Assembly: GCA_046349915.1 (NCBI GenBank)
Contig: JAXMBL010000013.1
Coordinates: forward strand, 1-55,417
DNA from: CAIXSC01 sp046349915
Lineage (GTDB): Bacteria; Planctomycetota; Planctomycetia; Pirellulales; Pirellulaceae
DNA: 55,417 nucleotides
Reading direction: 5' to 3'
Of the stretch, positions 8,508 through 17,092 are shown piece after piece. The first letter of the stretch is position 1. Each line of letters begins with the position of its first letter. A program made the position numbers and the translations under genes. The notes beneath the pieces are model-generated. The model had not been told where the DNA came from. It made no database searches and was given only the letters and a program-made list of their open reading frames with translations.

Positions 8508-8906
8508 ATGGTCGTGATAGCAGAAGTGTCTTGGCGCACCACCGACCGGTTGGCGACCCTTGACGAACTTGACGCTTTGCTTGATTGGATCACAAAGCAA
8601 GTTTTGCCCGAAATGCCGCAGGCTGTGAATATTGTCCGGCCAAACGGTGACTGCCTCACAATAGTCATAGGAGCACCCTCGGGAAGCTGTGTCAGCTTTA
8701 TCAGCAATTCCGGCAATCCGCCGTATTTCGTCAGTCTGGGTGATCCAACTGCAAACGGCATCTTCACATTTTATGTCGAACAAGATCATCATTCAGAAGG
8801 CTTGGCGCGTAACGTGATTTCTCAGGCGGAGGCAAGGCAGGCAGTACGCGAATTCGTGTTGCATCCCGCTCGCTTGCCAAGGTGCGTCACCTGGACTGAG
8901 GTATGA
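8508..8906 (+). CDS. Imm1-like immunity protein
   Basis: A 132-residue protein. The C-terminal half has the pattern of Imm1 immunity proteins: PPYFVSLGDPTANGIFTFYV, then DHHSEGLARNVISQAEARQA and a final TWTEV. Imm1 proteins neutralise polymorphic toxins delivered between cells, and are often found without their toxin in arrays of immunity genes. No toxin gene is visible nearby. GGGA precedes the ATG at 8508; a longer upstream open frame exists but only overlaps the PIN remnant. It seems to share a cassette with the broken PIN gene. Confidence 0.7.
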   Translation: MVVIAEVSWRTTDRLATLDELDALLDWITKQVLPEMPQAVNIVRPNGDCLTIVIGAPSGSCVSFISNSGNPPYFVSLGDPTANGIFTFYVEQDHHSEGLARNVISQAEARQAVREFVLHPARLPRCVTWTEV

Positions 8907-8920
8907 TGCATCGCCGAGCC

Positions 8921-9430
8921 TATGAAGGATTAGATTGTGTGGCGACGGGACGAGACGACGTGGGCGCACGATGGCGCATGTGGAATCGTTAGGGGTAGCG
9001 GGCGAGAGGCCTAGCCGCGATTTAGTCCCTTGTTCAAGAAGCCCGTGGCGGCTCGAGGGACGTCGCTTTACCGATACCGCGTGGAATCGCCGAGCTTGGT
9101 ATGCGGGTTGCTAATGGGGATTGCTTCCCTCCGCGTCGTCGTCTGACCTTCGATCGCGGCGATGCATGCACTCGCTTGGAGCAGCGACGACGCGCGGAAG
9201 GGCCTGCCGAGTGTTGTTTCCTCATGTTGATCGTTGTTGGAGGTGTTGATTTCTGGCCTGAAGAACTGCTTGTTGTGGGCGTTGGCGTACGACGGCGCGG
9301 ACGTTTCTCGGTCGAGCGACGCGGCGTCTTCCGCGCGCTCGTTTGATTGTGGGCTGACAACGCACCGTCGTTCATCACTGGTCAGGTCCCTCATGTAACC
9401 AATGACCAATGACTAATGACCAATGACCAG
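8921..9430 (-). repeat. Left-end repeat of the IS91-type element, copy C
   Basis: About 510 bases matching 39016-39540, from TATGAAGGATTAG through the CCAATGACCAATGAC short tandem repeat that lies just beyond the transposase stop in the intact element. The coding part and right end are absent, so this is a solo end or a one-ended product. No gene inside. Confidence 0.75.
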
Positions 9431-9480
9431 CCATCAAGAGCATTCGCGGGGCGACGGCCTATGCTGCTTTGCCGGAGGCA

Positions 9481-9576
9481 AAGGCAACAATTGAAAACGA
9501 TCTATCGCCGCGCATCCGGTTGAATTCAAATGGAAAGTCACTTGGCGGCGGCCCGGTGATGCCTGAAGTTCTGCCT
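9481..9576 (+). other. attC-like site 7
   Basis: GGCAAC at 9483-9488 opposes AGTTCTGCC at 9567-9575, with inner TCGCCGC and GGCGGCGGCCC arms. A partial relative of its core (GGATCCGGTGGAATTTAAATGG) lies near 10780. The gene at 9590 starts 14 bases later. Confidence 0.5.
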
Positions 9577-9589
9577 CTGAGGACACGAC

Positions 9590-10357
9590 GTGACAACTGA
9601 AATCGAAACTTGGCAACGAGAGCATTACGTCGCTGGTGGCGGCGACCCGATGTTGTTCTACGTCGTCTACGGCGAAATCGACGCTTCCGCTCCTCTGTCG
9701 CGCAGCAGATACCGCTCCAGCGGCGCTCCTGATGGCATCGACGTGATGTCGTATGGCCCGAACAAGCACCCTGACCTCCTCGGCAGTTTCCGCGACGGTT
9801 ACCTCTGGGACGAATTTGTAGCCCGTGATCCGAAACTCGCCGCAACCGTCGAACAAAGTGAGCATTGCATTATCTTGCGTGGCACGCCCAACGATTCGAC
9901 GACGCTCAATTACCTTCGCGACACCGTCGGCTTGATCACTTATCTGCTCGATCACGGAGGATGCGCGGTATACGATCCGCTCATGTTTCGCTGGTGGGGG
10001 CCGTCGGAATGGAAACAACAAATCTTTGATCCTGCGGCTTCCGTTCCGCACAATCACACGGTGATCCTCGTCTCGCAGGAAGAGGATCCTTCATTGAAGT
10101 GGTTCCATACTCGGGGCATGCGGAAGTTTGGCCGACCTGACATAAGCGTTCACGATGTTTCGTCCAACCTCGAAGACGGTGTTATTGACCTTTGCAACCG
10201 CTTAATCGAGCATCAAGCGTTCGGCCACGTTGTCCGCGACGGCCAGCAAGTTAAGATGGCTTCATTGCCATCCGGCGGCGTCATTCGGCATCGCGGAGAT
10301 TTGGATGATCCCGACTTCAATAACGTTCACCTTGATGTGAGCTGGCGAGACGTCTAG
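9590..10357 (+). CDS. Hypothetical cassette protein, 255 residues
   Basis: A soluble protein starting at GTG. Coherent blocks include VMSYGPNKHPDLLGSFRDGY, GGCAVYDPLMFRWWGPSEWK and WFHTRGMRKFGRPDISVHDV at about residues 182-201. The last block is distinctive and looks like a conserved family signature, but I cannot name it. No transmembrane segment. It follows attC-like site 7 by 14 bases. The end (SWRDV, stop at 10355-10357) lies inside IS91-derived repeat D, so the natural C-terminus is probably truncated. Confidence 0.6.
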   Translation: MTTEIETWQREHYVAGGGDPMLFYVVYGEIDASAPLSRSRYRSSGAPDGIDVMSYGPNKHPDLLGSFRDGYLWDEFVARDPKLAATVEQSEHCIILRGTPNDSTTLNYLRDTVGLITYLLDHGGCAVYDPLMFRWWGPSEWKQQIFDPAASVPHNHTVILVSQEEDPSLKWFHTRGMRKFGRPDISVHDVSSNLEDGVIDLCNRLIEHQAFGHVVRDGQQVKMASLPSGGVIRHRGDLDDPDFNNVHLDVSWRDV

Positions 10358-10734
10358 CCACAATCTAGTCCCTTGTTCCAGAAGCTCGTGGCGGCTCAAG
10401 GGACGTCTCTTTGGCGATACCGCGTGGAATCGCCGAGATTGGTATGCGGGTTGCTTATGGGGATTGCTTCCCTTCGCGTCGTCCTCTGAGGTTCGAGCGG
10501 GGCGATCCATGCACCCGCTTGAATCGGCAACGACGCGCGGAAGGGGCTTCCGAGTGTTGTTTCCTCCTGTAGATCGTTGTTGGGGCTCTCGATTTCTGGC
10601 GTGAAGAGTTGCTCGTTGCGAGCGTTGGCGTACGACGGCGCGGACCTTCCTCAGTCGAGCGAGGCTGCGAACCGATGGTGTCGCTTCGCTCAACCACCGG
10701 CTAATGGCTATCAAGCCTCCGGCTTGAAGGAAGA
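10344..10734 (-). repeat. Left-end repeat of the IS91-type element, copy D
   Basis: Matches the element's left end but starts inside it (at GGCGAGA, CCACAATCTAG) and ends with GGCTATCAAGCCTCCGGCTTG, a palindrome also present in copies A (about 5850) and F (about 42930). No gene inside. Confidence 0.7.
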
Positions 10735-10761
10735 AAGCCTGACTTCTTCAGGCTTTTCTTG
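10735..10761 (+). terminator. Rho-independent terminator
   Basis: AGCCTGA, a five-base loop and TCAGGCT are followed by TTTCTT. It lies at the end of the first cassette cluster and could stop transcription entering the backbone genes. Confidence 0.6.
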
Positions 10762-11315
10762 TTAAAAGAGGATCGATCGCTGCGGATCCGGTGGAATTTA
10801 AATGGAAAGTCAGCCGAAGGCGGTCACAGCACTCTCGCCAAACCACCGATTTCGCCCGCCTTCCGCAGCTTCGCCAGTGTTCGATCATGAGAGTCTGCTG
10901 ATTGTTTTTTGTCCGGCTGCCTTGAACACCCAAGTCCATGCCTCCCAAATCCCGGCTGGGTTTGAGGGCTGACCCACTCAAGAACGGTGGATTTTCCAAG
11001 GTTCCTAGCTTGTCTAGGCGACCCAAATTGACGTCGGCCGCCCTCCGGCAGGCCCGAAAACCAGACAGTCTGGAGTACCTCGCCCGCTCAATGCTGGTCT
11101 GTTGCTGCGGGTCGCCAGCCGGAAAGTTCAAGACAGTCTAGGGGGTTTTTCATCGCTCGGAGCGACGGACTGGAAGTCCGTCGTACAAGCAGGCCGATGC
11201 CCTAGCCATGAGACGATAGTCTGTACAGAATAACGTGTTGCGTCGGGGGAGGTCGCTCAAGGTCGACCCTCCCGGGACGCTCACCCACAGACTTCCTGCA
11301 ACCGCGCACCAACCT
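10762..11315. other. Intergenic stretch at the end of cassette cluster 1
   Basis: Begins with a partial attC-like core resembling 9500-9540. After that I see no gene, only the REP-like palindrome at 11162-11186. This is where the clustered repeats stop and the ordinary chromosome begins. Confidence 0.5.
11162..11186. repeat. REP-like palindrome, copy 1
   Basis: GACGGACT, three to four bases, then AGTCCGTC. The same palindrome recurs at 19024-19063, 19182-19207, 24555-24579 and 31233-31258, always between genes. Confidence 0.75.
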
Positions 11316-11969
11316 ATGGCTAACATCACTCTTGAACAGATGCGGCAGTCTCTCTATTCGGCCGTCGTTTGCGACGCGCTCGATTCACTTGGCTTTCGCA
11401 ACCAGTCGCCCCGCATCCAATTGCGGCAACTGACGGGCGCCGGGCTCCTGGTTGGTCGCTGCAAAACGACCCTCTGGGCCGACATGTTCCACACCGATCC
11501 CCACCCATATGCGCTCGAACTACAGGCGGTCGACAGTTGCCAGCCCGACGATGTGATCATCGCGGCGGCCAACGGGTCGGTCCATTCGGCTCTCTGGGGC
11601 GAACTGCTGTCCACGGCGTGCCGTAACACGGGTTGCGTGGGAGCGATCGTCGATGGGGCGGCTCGGGACGTCGCGAAAATGCGAGCGATGAACTTCCCCG
11701 TGTTCGCTCGAGCCACCAGTCCCTACGACAGCCTGCATCGGCAGCGAGTGATCGACTTGGACGTGACCGTCGAGATTGCCGGGGTGCGGTTCGCGCCGGG
11801 CGACTTGGTGTTTGCCGACGAGGATGGGGTGGTGGTGGTGCCGCGCGAGGTGGAAGACGAGGCGATCGCTCGCGCTTGGACCAAGGTGCATAGCGAAAAT
11901 GAAGTGCGCGACGCGATTCGAGCAGGGATGAAGGCGACCGAGGTCTTCGCCAAGTACGGCATTTTGTAA
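11316..11969 (+). CDS. RraA-like / HMG-aldolase family protein
   Basis: The 217-residue product has the RraA fold signature: an early VVCDALDSLG, a central GCVGAIVDGAARD containing the metal/phosphate-binding Arg-Asp pair (around residues 106-118), and ADEDGVVVVPREVED near the end. Members include the RNase E inhibitor RraA and aldolases acting on 4-hydroxy-4-methyl-2-oxoglutarate or oxaloacetate. The conserved Arg-Asp suggests a divalent-metal lyase, but the substrate cannot be read from sequence. Start at 11316 chosen because the family N-terminus begins there. It is 54 bases before smpB. Confidence 0.85.
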   Translation: MANITLEQMRQSLYSAVVCDALDSLGFRNQSPRIQLRQLTGAGLLVGRCKTTLWADMFHTDPHPYALELQAVDSCQPDDVIIAAANGSVHSALWGELLSTACRNTGCVGAIVDGAARDVAKMRAMNFPVFARATSPYDSLHRQRVIDLDVTVEIAGVRFAPGDLVFADEDGVVVVPREVEDEAIARAWTKVHSENEVRDAIRAGMKATEVFAKYGIL

Positions 11970-12023
11970 TTTTGATCGAGGCGGCCGACCGAGCAAACCG
12001 CTCGCGAGAAACAGACGCAAGCT

Positions 12024-12599
12024 ATGGCAAACAAAGGAAAATCGACCGCGAAGCCAACGGCGCCTCCGCCGGGGAAGTCTTCCGGCAAGAGTGCGAGCAA
12101 AGCGGGCGGCAAGGCGGCCAGCAAGGCCCCGTCGTCGGCAGGCGAATCGCAGGAACGAGTCGTATCGGACAATCGCAAGGCACGCCATCGTTTCGAAATA
12201 CTCGACACACTCGAATGCGGCGTCATCTTGCGCGGCACCGAGGTGAAGAGTCTGCGCAACGGCAAAGTGTCGCTCGAAGAAGCCTATGCTCGCATGAAGG
12301 ACGGCGAAATCTGGCTGGTGAATTGCGATATTCCCGAGTATCCGCAGGCCAGCGTCTGGAATCACGAGCCCAAGCGACCTCGCAAGCTGCTGCTGCACAA
12401 AAGCGAGTACCTCAAGTTTGCGGGCCGCGCTCACGAGAAGGGACTGACCATGGTCCCGCTGCGTTTGTACTTCAACGAACGCGGAATCGCCAAAGTTCTG
12501 CTTGGCGTCTGCAAAGGAAAGAAAACGCACGACAAACGCGATTCGATCAAGAAACGCGAAGTCCAACGGGACATCCAGCGAGCCATGAGGAAGCGCTAA
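12024..12599 (+). CDS. smpB: SsrA-binding protein SmpB
   Basis: SmpB binds tmRNA and brings it to stalled ribosomes for trans-translation. The core spans residues about 45-191: VVSDNRKARHRFEILDT, ECGVILRGTEVKSLR, the tmRNA-binding GKVSLEEAYA and the C-terminal tail KTHDKRDSIKKREVQRDIQR, which enters the decoding channel. The usual protein is about 155-160 residues; here an extra N-terminal segment of some 40 residues, rich in Lys, Ala, Ser, Pro and Gly, precedes the core. It is probably disordered and basic, and may help RNA binding. Confidence 0.95.
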   Translation: MANKGKSTAKPTAPPPGKSSGKSASKAGGKAASKAPSSAGESQERVVSDNRKARHRFEILDTLECGVILRGTEVKSLRNGKVSLEEAYARMKDGEIWLVNCDIPEYPQASVWNHEPKRPRKLLLHKSEYLKFAGRAHEKGLTMVPLRLYFNERGIAKVLLGVCKGKKTHDKRDSIKKREVQRDIQRAMRKR

Positions 12600-12719
12600 T
12601 CGCCGCTCGGTCCGCAACTTACCGAAAAACAACTCGCCTTAACACAACTCGCCACAATACCACTCACCGACAATCCACGCACCGCACGGAACACTCAACC
12701 GCTACCCCTCGATGGACCC

Positions 12720-13451
12720 ATGCTGCGACTCGAAGGCGTCAAGAAATCGTTTATCGAACCGAACGGGCATATCCTCCCCGTGCTCAACATTCCGCTGTTC
12801 GAACTAGCTCGCGGCGAACAGATGGTGCTGTTGGGACGCAGCGGCTGCGGCAAGACGACGTTGCTGCACTGCATCGCTGGCATTAGTACGATCGATCAGG
12901 GGTCGATCGTGATGGAGGGAGTGAATCTGGCCAAACTGTCCGAGGCCGCTCGTGATCGCTTCCGAGCCGCTCGGCTGGGGTACGTCTTCCAGACATTCAA
13001 CCTGCTCCCCGCCTTCAACGCGCTCGAGAACATCCTGCTCGGCATGACCTTCGCCCGCGGAAAACGCGATGTCGAGCGTGCTCGGCATTTGCTCGATCGA
13101 GTGGGGTTGGCGGCTCGTTGGAATCACACGCCAGCCACCATGTCGGTCGGCGAGCAGCAGCGGGTCGCGGTGGCGCGGGCCATTGCGAACCGACCCACGC
13201 TGCTGCTGGCCGACGAACCGACCGCGAACATCGATCCGGCGAACCAGCAGAAGATCGTCGACCTGATTCGCGATACATGCCGCGAGGAGAACATCGCCCT
13301 CCTGATGGTCACGCATTCCATGGAAGTGGCCAACCAGTTTCAGCGAGTCGATCGGTTGGAGGAGATCAATATCGCGGTCAAGCAAGCGACGCACGGACGC
13401 GGGACCGACGCCGCCGGATCGAGTTCGTCTACGGGAGGGAGTGGATCATGA
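12720..13451 (+). CDS. ABC exporter ATPase, LolD/MacB type
   Basis: Nucleotide-binding subunit powering the permease encoded next. Seen: Walker A GRSGCGKTT (residues about 38-46), Q-loop YVFQTFNLLPAF, a signature SVGEQQRVAVARA in which the usual LSGGQ is replaced by SVGEQ, and Walker B LLLADEPTANID followed by the H-loop THSME. This group drives lipoprotein release or periplasmic efflux without translocating a substrate through the membrane. A Ser/Gly tail of about 16 residues is extra. The stop overlaps the permease start (ATGA), so the two are translationally coupled. Confidence 0.9.
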   Translation: MLRLEGVKKSFIEPNGHILPVLNIPLFELARGEQMVLLGRSGCGKTTLLHCIAGISTIDQGSIVMEGVNLAKLSEAARDRFRAARLGYVFQTFNLLPAFNALENILLGMTFARGKRDVERARHLLDRVGLAARWNHTPATMSVGEQQRVAVARAIANRPTLLLADEPTANIDPANQQKIVDLIRDTCREENIALLMVTHSMEVANQFQRVDRLEEINIAVKQATHGRGTDAAGSSSSTGGSGS

Positions 13452-15052
13452 GTTTATGGAAGATTGCCTGGCGGAGCATCCGGCAACGAGGGTTCGCGTC
13501 GCTCTTGACCGCAGCGTCGATGGCGCTCGGCGTCATGCTGGTGGTGGCCGTCCTTTCGATCATGGGCGTGATCCAGGAGTCTTTTCGGACGAACGCGTCG
13601 TTGGGCTACAACATGATCGTGGGGGCTCGCGGCGGAAAGCTGCAACTCACCCTGAACACCGTCTACTACCTCAGCACCCCGGTCGAGAATATTCCTTACG
13701 AGTACTACACCGAGTTCATGCCGCGGGCGGAACGAGACGCGGTGCGGGCGAATTCGTTTCAATCCGCGGCGCACGACGAGCGGGCGGCGCTGTTGGAATT
13801 GCAATCGATCGCCGCCGATACACAGGGTGGCTTGGCGCCCGCGCTGGGTGATTGGGTCAACCGCCAGGCGCTCGCCGCCGCCGATCGCCACCAACTAGAC
13901 AACGGCCGCGACGGCCGGTTCGCCGCCTTCACGAAGCTGGTAATCCCCGTGGGGCTGGGCGACTACTTCGGCCCCTTTCGAGTCGTCGCGACTCGCCCCA
14001 TTATGTTCGACGCCCTGCGCTACGGCGAATACGGCGACAAACAGTACTCGTTCAAGGAGGGGCGAAACTTCCGCGAGCATAGCGACGAACATGGGTTCTT
14101 CGAGGCGGTGATTGGCGCGACGGCGGCTCGCGAACAGGGGGTCAAGATTGGCGACCAGATTTCGGTCGCTCACGGTGATCCTGAAGGGAAGGGGCACGGC
14201 GAGAAATTCACGGTGGTCGGGATTCTCGCCCCCTCCGGCACTCCGAACGATCGAGCGGTCTTCATCAACTTTGAAGGGTTCTACCTGATGGAGAACCACT
14301 CGAAGCCCATCAAACGCCGCACCCGAGCGCCCGATGAAGACCCGGAGACCGACGAGCAGGCGGAGCGGCGGATTCTGGCGGAGCGGCGAGCGGCGGCGGC
14401 GGTCGCCCATGACCTAGAGCATGGGGTCTACGAGGCGTTGCCGCTGGAACAACGTGAAGTGACAGCACTGCTACTGCTGACCACCAGCCCCACCGTGACC
14501 CCAGGGCTGACCAATGTGATCAACGAGGCCGGGGTCGCTCAAGCCGTCCTGCCGGTGGCCGAGATCGTCGGACTGTTCGAGCTGATCGTGCGACCCATTG
14601 AAACCCTGCTGCTGGTCCTGACCGCCATGATTTGCGTGGTTTCTGGGGTGAGTATTTTGGTGAGCATCTACAATTCGATGAGCGACCGGCGGCATGAAAT
14701 CGCGGTGATGCGAGCGCTCGGGGCCAGCCGAAACACGGTGATGACGATTATCCTGTTGGAATCTATCATGTTATCGCTGGCGGGCGGCGCCGCTGGCTGG
14801 GTCGCGGGTCACCTGCTGAATGTGGCGGCCAGCGATACTATCGAGCGGGAGACAGGGGTGACGATCGGCTTCTGGGATGTGGCTCCACCGGTGAACATTC
14901 TTGAACTTCTAGGCGTAGAATCAAGATTGAGCATTGGACTTTCGATGGAACTGCTGTTGATCCCGGCGTTGGTCCTGTTGGCGGTTTTTGTCGGTTTCTT
15001 ACCGGCCTTGGCCGCGTACCGGACAGATGTGTCGCGATCCCTCGGTAGCTAG
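13448..15052 (+). CDS. ABC exporter permease, FtsX/LolCE/MacB type
   Basis: A 534-residue inner-membrane protein with the MacB/LolE plan: one N-terminal membrane segment (about residues 21-42), a long periplasmic domain of some 330 residues, then three C-terminal segments forming the FtsX domain (around 385-415, 430-460 and 500-525). The cytoplasmic loop MSDRRHEIAVMRALGAS is the coupling helix that meets the ATPase. ATGA overlap with the upstream ATPase gene defines a two-gene unit; with one permease gene it probably works as a homodimer. Substrate unknown; lipoproteins are possible. Confidence 0.88.
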   Translation: MSLWKIAWRSIRQRGFASLLTAASMALGVMLVVAVLSIMGVIQESFRTNASLGYNMIVGARGGKLQLTLNTVYYLSTPVENIPYEYYTEFMPRAERDAVRANSFQSAAHDERAALLELQSIAADTQGGLAPALGDWVNRQALAAADRHQLDNGRDGRFAAFTKLVIPVGLGDYFGPFRVVATRPIMFDALRYGEYGDKQYSFKEGRNFREHSDEHGFFEAVIGATAAREQGVKIGDQISVAHGDPEGKGHGEKFTVVGILAPSGTPNDRAVFINFEGFYLMENHSKPIKRRTRAPDEDPETDEQAERRILAERRAAAAVAHDLEHGVYEALPLEQREVTALLLLTTSPTVTPGLTNVINEAGVAQAVLPVAEIVGLFELIVRPIETLLLVLTAMICVVSGVSILVSIYNSMSDRRHEIAVMRALGASRNTVMTIILLESIMLSLAGGAAGWVAGHLLNVAASDTIERETGVTIGFWDVAPPVNILELLGVESRLSIGLSMELLLIPALVLLAVFVGFLPALAAYRTDVSRSLGS

Positions 15053-15174
15053 CCAAAGGATGACTAGCTTACAGGGGGGGGAACTCGAATCCTGGCACCC
15101 AGGATTCTGATAGTTAGAATTTAGGGAAACTGCGGTCTCTGGGAACAAAGGCCCAATTGCGAAGGATCATTGCC

Positions 15175-16341
15175 ATGTTGCGTCGCATCCTGATGTCACT
15201 GCTAGCACTCGCCCTCACCAGCTCGCTGCTGGTCGGGGAATCGCGAGCGGCGTGTCCTTTCTGTTCCGCCACTTCGCAAACGCTGACCGAAGAAATCGCG
15301 GCCATGGATGCGGCAATCATCGCCGTACTGGATGAACTCCCCAAGGCGCCCAAGGCGGACGATGTGGGGGACGAGGTAGTGAAGGCCAAGTTTCGCATCT
15401 TCAAGGTGATCAAGGGCGAGAAGCTCCTGGGAAAGACGAAGGCGGTCGAGTCGGTTTACTTTGGCGAGGCCAAGCCGGGCAAGAAGTTCTTCATCACCGG
15501 CGTGGGGCCCGAGAATCTGCAGTGGTCGACCCCGCTGCCGCTGTCGGATCGCGGCGAGCAGTACATTCTGGCGCTCGACAAGCTCCCCAAGTCGGGCCCC
15601 GAACGGTTGGAGTTCTTCCAGCAGTACTTCGAGGACAAGGACGACCTGCTGGCTCGGGACGCTTACGACGAGTTCGCGAAGACCCCCTATGACATCGTGC
15701 AGGCGCTCAAGCCAAAAATGCAGCACGACAAAATCGTCGGTTGGATCAAGGACGTCAACGTCTCCACCAGCCGCCGACGTCTCTATTTCACGTTGTTGGG
15801 CGTCTGTGGCGGACCGAACGATCTGCCATTGTTGGAATCGATGATCAAGTCGGAGGATCGCAAGCAGCGAGCGGGCTTGGACGCGATGTTGGCTTGCTAC
15901 CTGCTCTTGAAGGGGCCCGACGGTTTGCCGTTGGTGGAGGAACTGTTCCTGGCGAATAACAAGTCGGATTACGCGGACACCTACGCCGCGATTATGGCGT
16001 TGCGGTTCCACGGCAACGATGTGAAAGTGCTCCCCAAGCAACGAGTGGTTCAGTCGTTGCGAATCATGCTGAATCGTCCCAATCTGGCCGACTTGGTCAT
16101 TCCCGATTTGGCTCGCTGGGAAGACTGGTCGAGCATGGATCGATTGGTGAAGTTGTTCAAGGAAGCGGATGACAAGACGAGTTGGGTGAAGGTGCCGGTG
16201 ATCAATTTCTTACGCACCTGCCCGTTGCCGGAGGCGAAGGAGCGCATTAAGGAATTGGAAAAGCTGGATCCCGAGTCGGTGCGGCGAGCGAACACGTTCT
16301 TCCCGGTCGCGACGCCCGCGGCTGCTCCAGCCAAGTCATGA
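15175..16341 (+). CDS. Secreted CPFC-motif protein with HEAT-like repeats
   Basis: The 388-residue product has a signal peptide followed at once by ACPFCSATSQTL, a CxxC pair that could bind metal or do thiol chemistry. A region resembling a small beta domain (VVKAKFRIFKVIKGE and FITGVGP) follows, then helical repeats around LLACYLLLKGPDGLPLVEEL. I know it only as a planctomycete-type secreted protein without assigned function. AAGGA precedes the ATG at 15175. It lies 34 bases before a DUF3299-like gene and probably forms an operon with the next two. A broken partial copy lies at 18014-18258. Confidence 0.65.
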   Translation: MLRRILMSLLALALTSSLLVGESRAACPFCSATSQTLTEEIAAMDAAIIAVLDELPKAPKADDVGDEVVKAKFRIFKVIKGEKLLGKTKAVESVYFGEAKPGKKFFITGVGPENLQWSTPLPLSDRGEQYILALDKLPKSGPERLEFFQQYFEDKDDLLARDAYDEFAKTPYDIVQALKPKMQHDKIVGWIKDVNVSTSRRRLYFTLLGVCGGPNDLPLLESMIKSEDRKQRAGLDAMLACYLLLKGPDGLPLVEELFLANNKSDYADTYAAIMALRFHGNDVKVLPKQRVVQSLRIMLNRPNLADLVIPDLARWEDWSSMDRLVKLFKEADDKTSWVKVPVINFLRTCPLPEAKERIKELEKLDPESVRRANTFFPVATPAAAPAKS

Positions 16342-16375
16342 TGAAACGCCCCTAACCGAGCGAGGACGAGAGACG

Positions 16376-17056
16376 ATGGCTACCATGTTGGCGCCGGAAG
16401 GCTCTGAATTGGATAACGACGCCGAGCAGTCGTACAAGGTGGTGAGTAAGCCGGCGATCATGGCTCTGATATTGGGGCTGGCTTCGTTCATCGCGCTGAT
16501 GTTGCCCGCGATGCTGGTGCTGCCATTGTTCGGTCTCGTCAGCGGCGTGGTGGCTCTGCGAAGCATTCGACTTTATCCAGACGAGTTAACGGGCAAGATG
16601 CCCGCCATCATTGGCGCGGCTTTGAGCGCGCTGTTATTGATCGGTAGCTCGACGCTGCATGCCACGGTTTATCTGACCGAAGTACCCGAAGGGTTCGAGC
16701 GACGTTCGTTTGACGAATTGCAGCCAGACCGCCAACGTCCCGACTTGTCGATCCCTCCCTCGGCGATGGAGTGGCAGGGGAAGCGAGTCTTCATCAAGGG
16801 TTATGTGCATCCCGGCGTGCAGGGCATGGGGCCGGTGGATAAGTTTGTGCTGGTGCCCGACATGGGAACCTGTTGTTTCGGAGGTCAGCCCAAACTGACC
16901 GACATGATCGAGGTGAAGTTGGTCAATGGCGCTTCGATCTCGTATTCGATGCGCAAGCGAGCGCTGGCGGGGACCTTCGAAATCGATCCCAATATCGTCG
17001 CTCCGGATGGTTCCCAGGGGGCTTGTTACAAGCTGATCGCCGAATACGTGAAGTAG
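16376..17056 (+). CDS. Membrane-anchored DUF3299-like protein
   Basis: 226 residues. Residues about 28-55 and 72-100 are membrane segments separated by ALRSIRLYPDELTGK, resembling a DUF4190-type module. The extracytoplasmic part reads SAMEWQGKRVFIKGYVHPG and FVLVPDMGTCCFGGQPKLTD, the DUF3299 pattern with a Cys-Cys pair. DUF3299 proteins are seen with outer-membrane or copper-related export functions, but no mechanism is established. The next gene carries a second, soluble version, suggesting partner proteins. Start at 16376 is a plain ATG after a GA-rich stretch. Confidence 0.65.
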   Translation: MATMLAPEGSELDNDAEQSYKVVSKPAIMALILGLASFIALMLPAMLVLPLFGLVSGVVALRSIRLYPDELTGKMPAIIGAALSALLLIGSSTLHATVYLTEVPEGFERRSFDELQPDRQRPDLSIPPSAMEWQGKRVFIKGYVHPGVQGMGPVDKFVLVPDMGTCCFGGQPKLTDMIEVKLVNGASISYSMRKRALAGTFEIDPNIVAPDGSQGACYKLIAEYVK

Positions 17057-17092
17057 CTTGGGACCCCAGTCACGGCGCGCTCGGAGCAGACC

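Noticed and set aside
11520..12632. Minus-strand frame of 370 codons opposite rraA-like and smpB
   Set aside because: It is antisense to two convincing genes with conserved motifs; it arises from high GC and codon bias.
13118..13447. Long upstream extension of the permease frame at 13448
   Set aside because: It overlaps the ATPase gene entirely and is Arg/Gly-rich; the ATGA overlap gives a better start.
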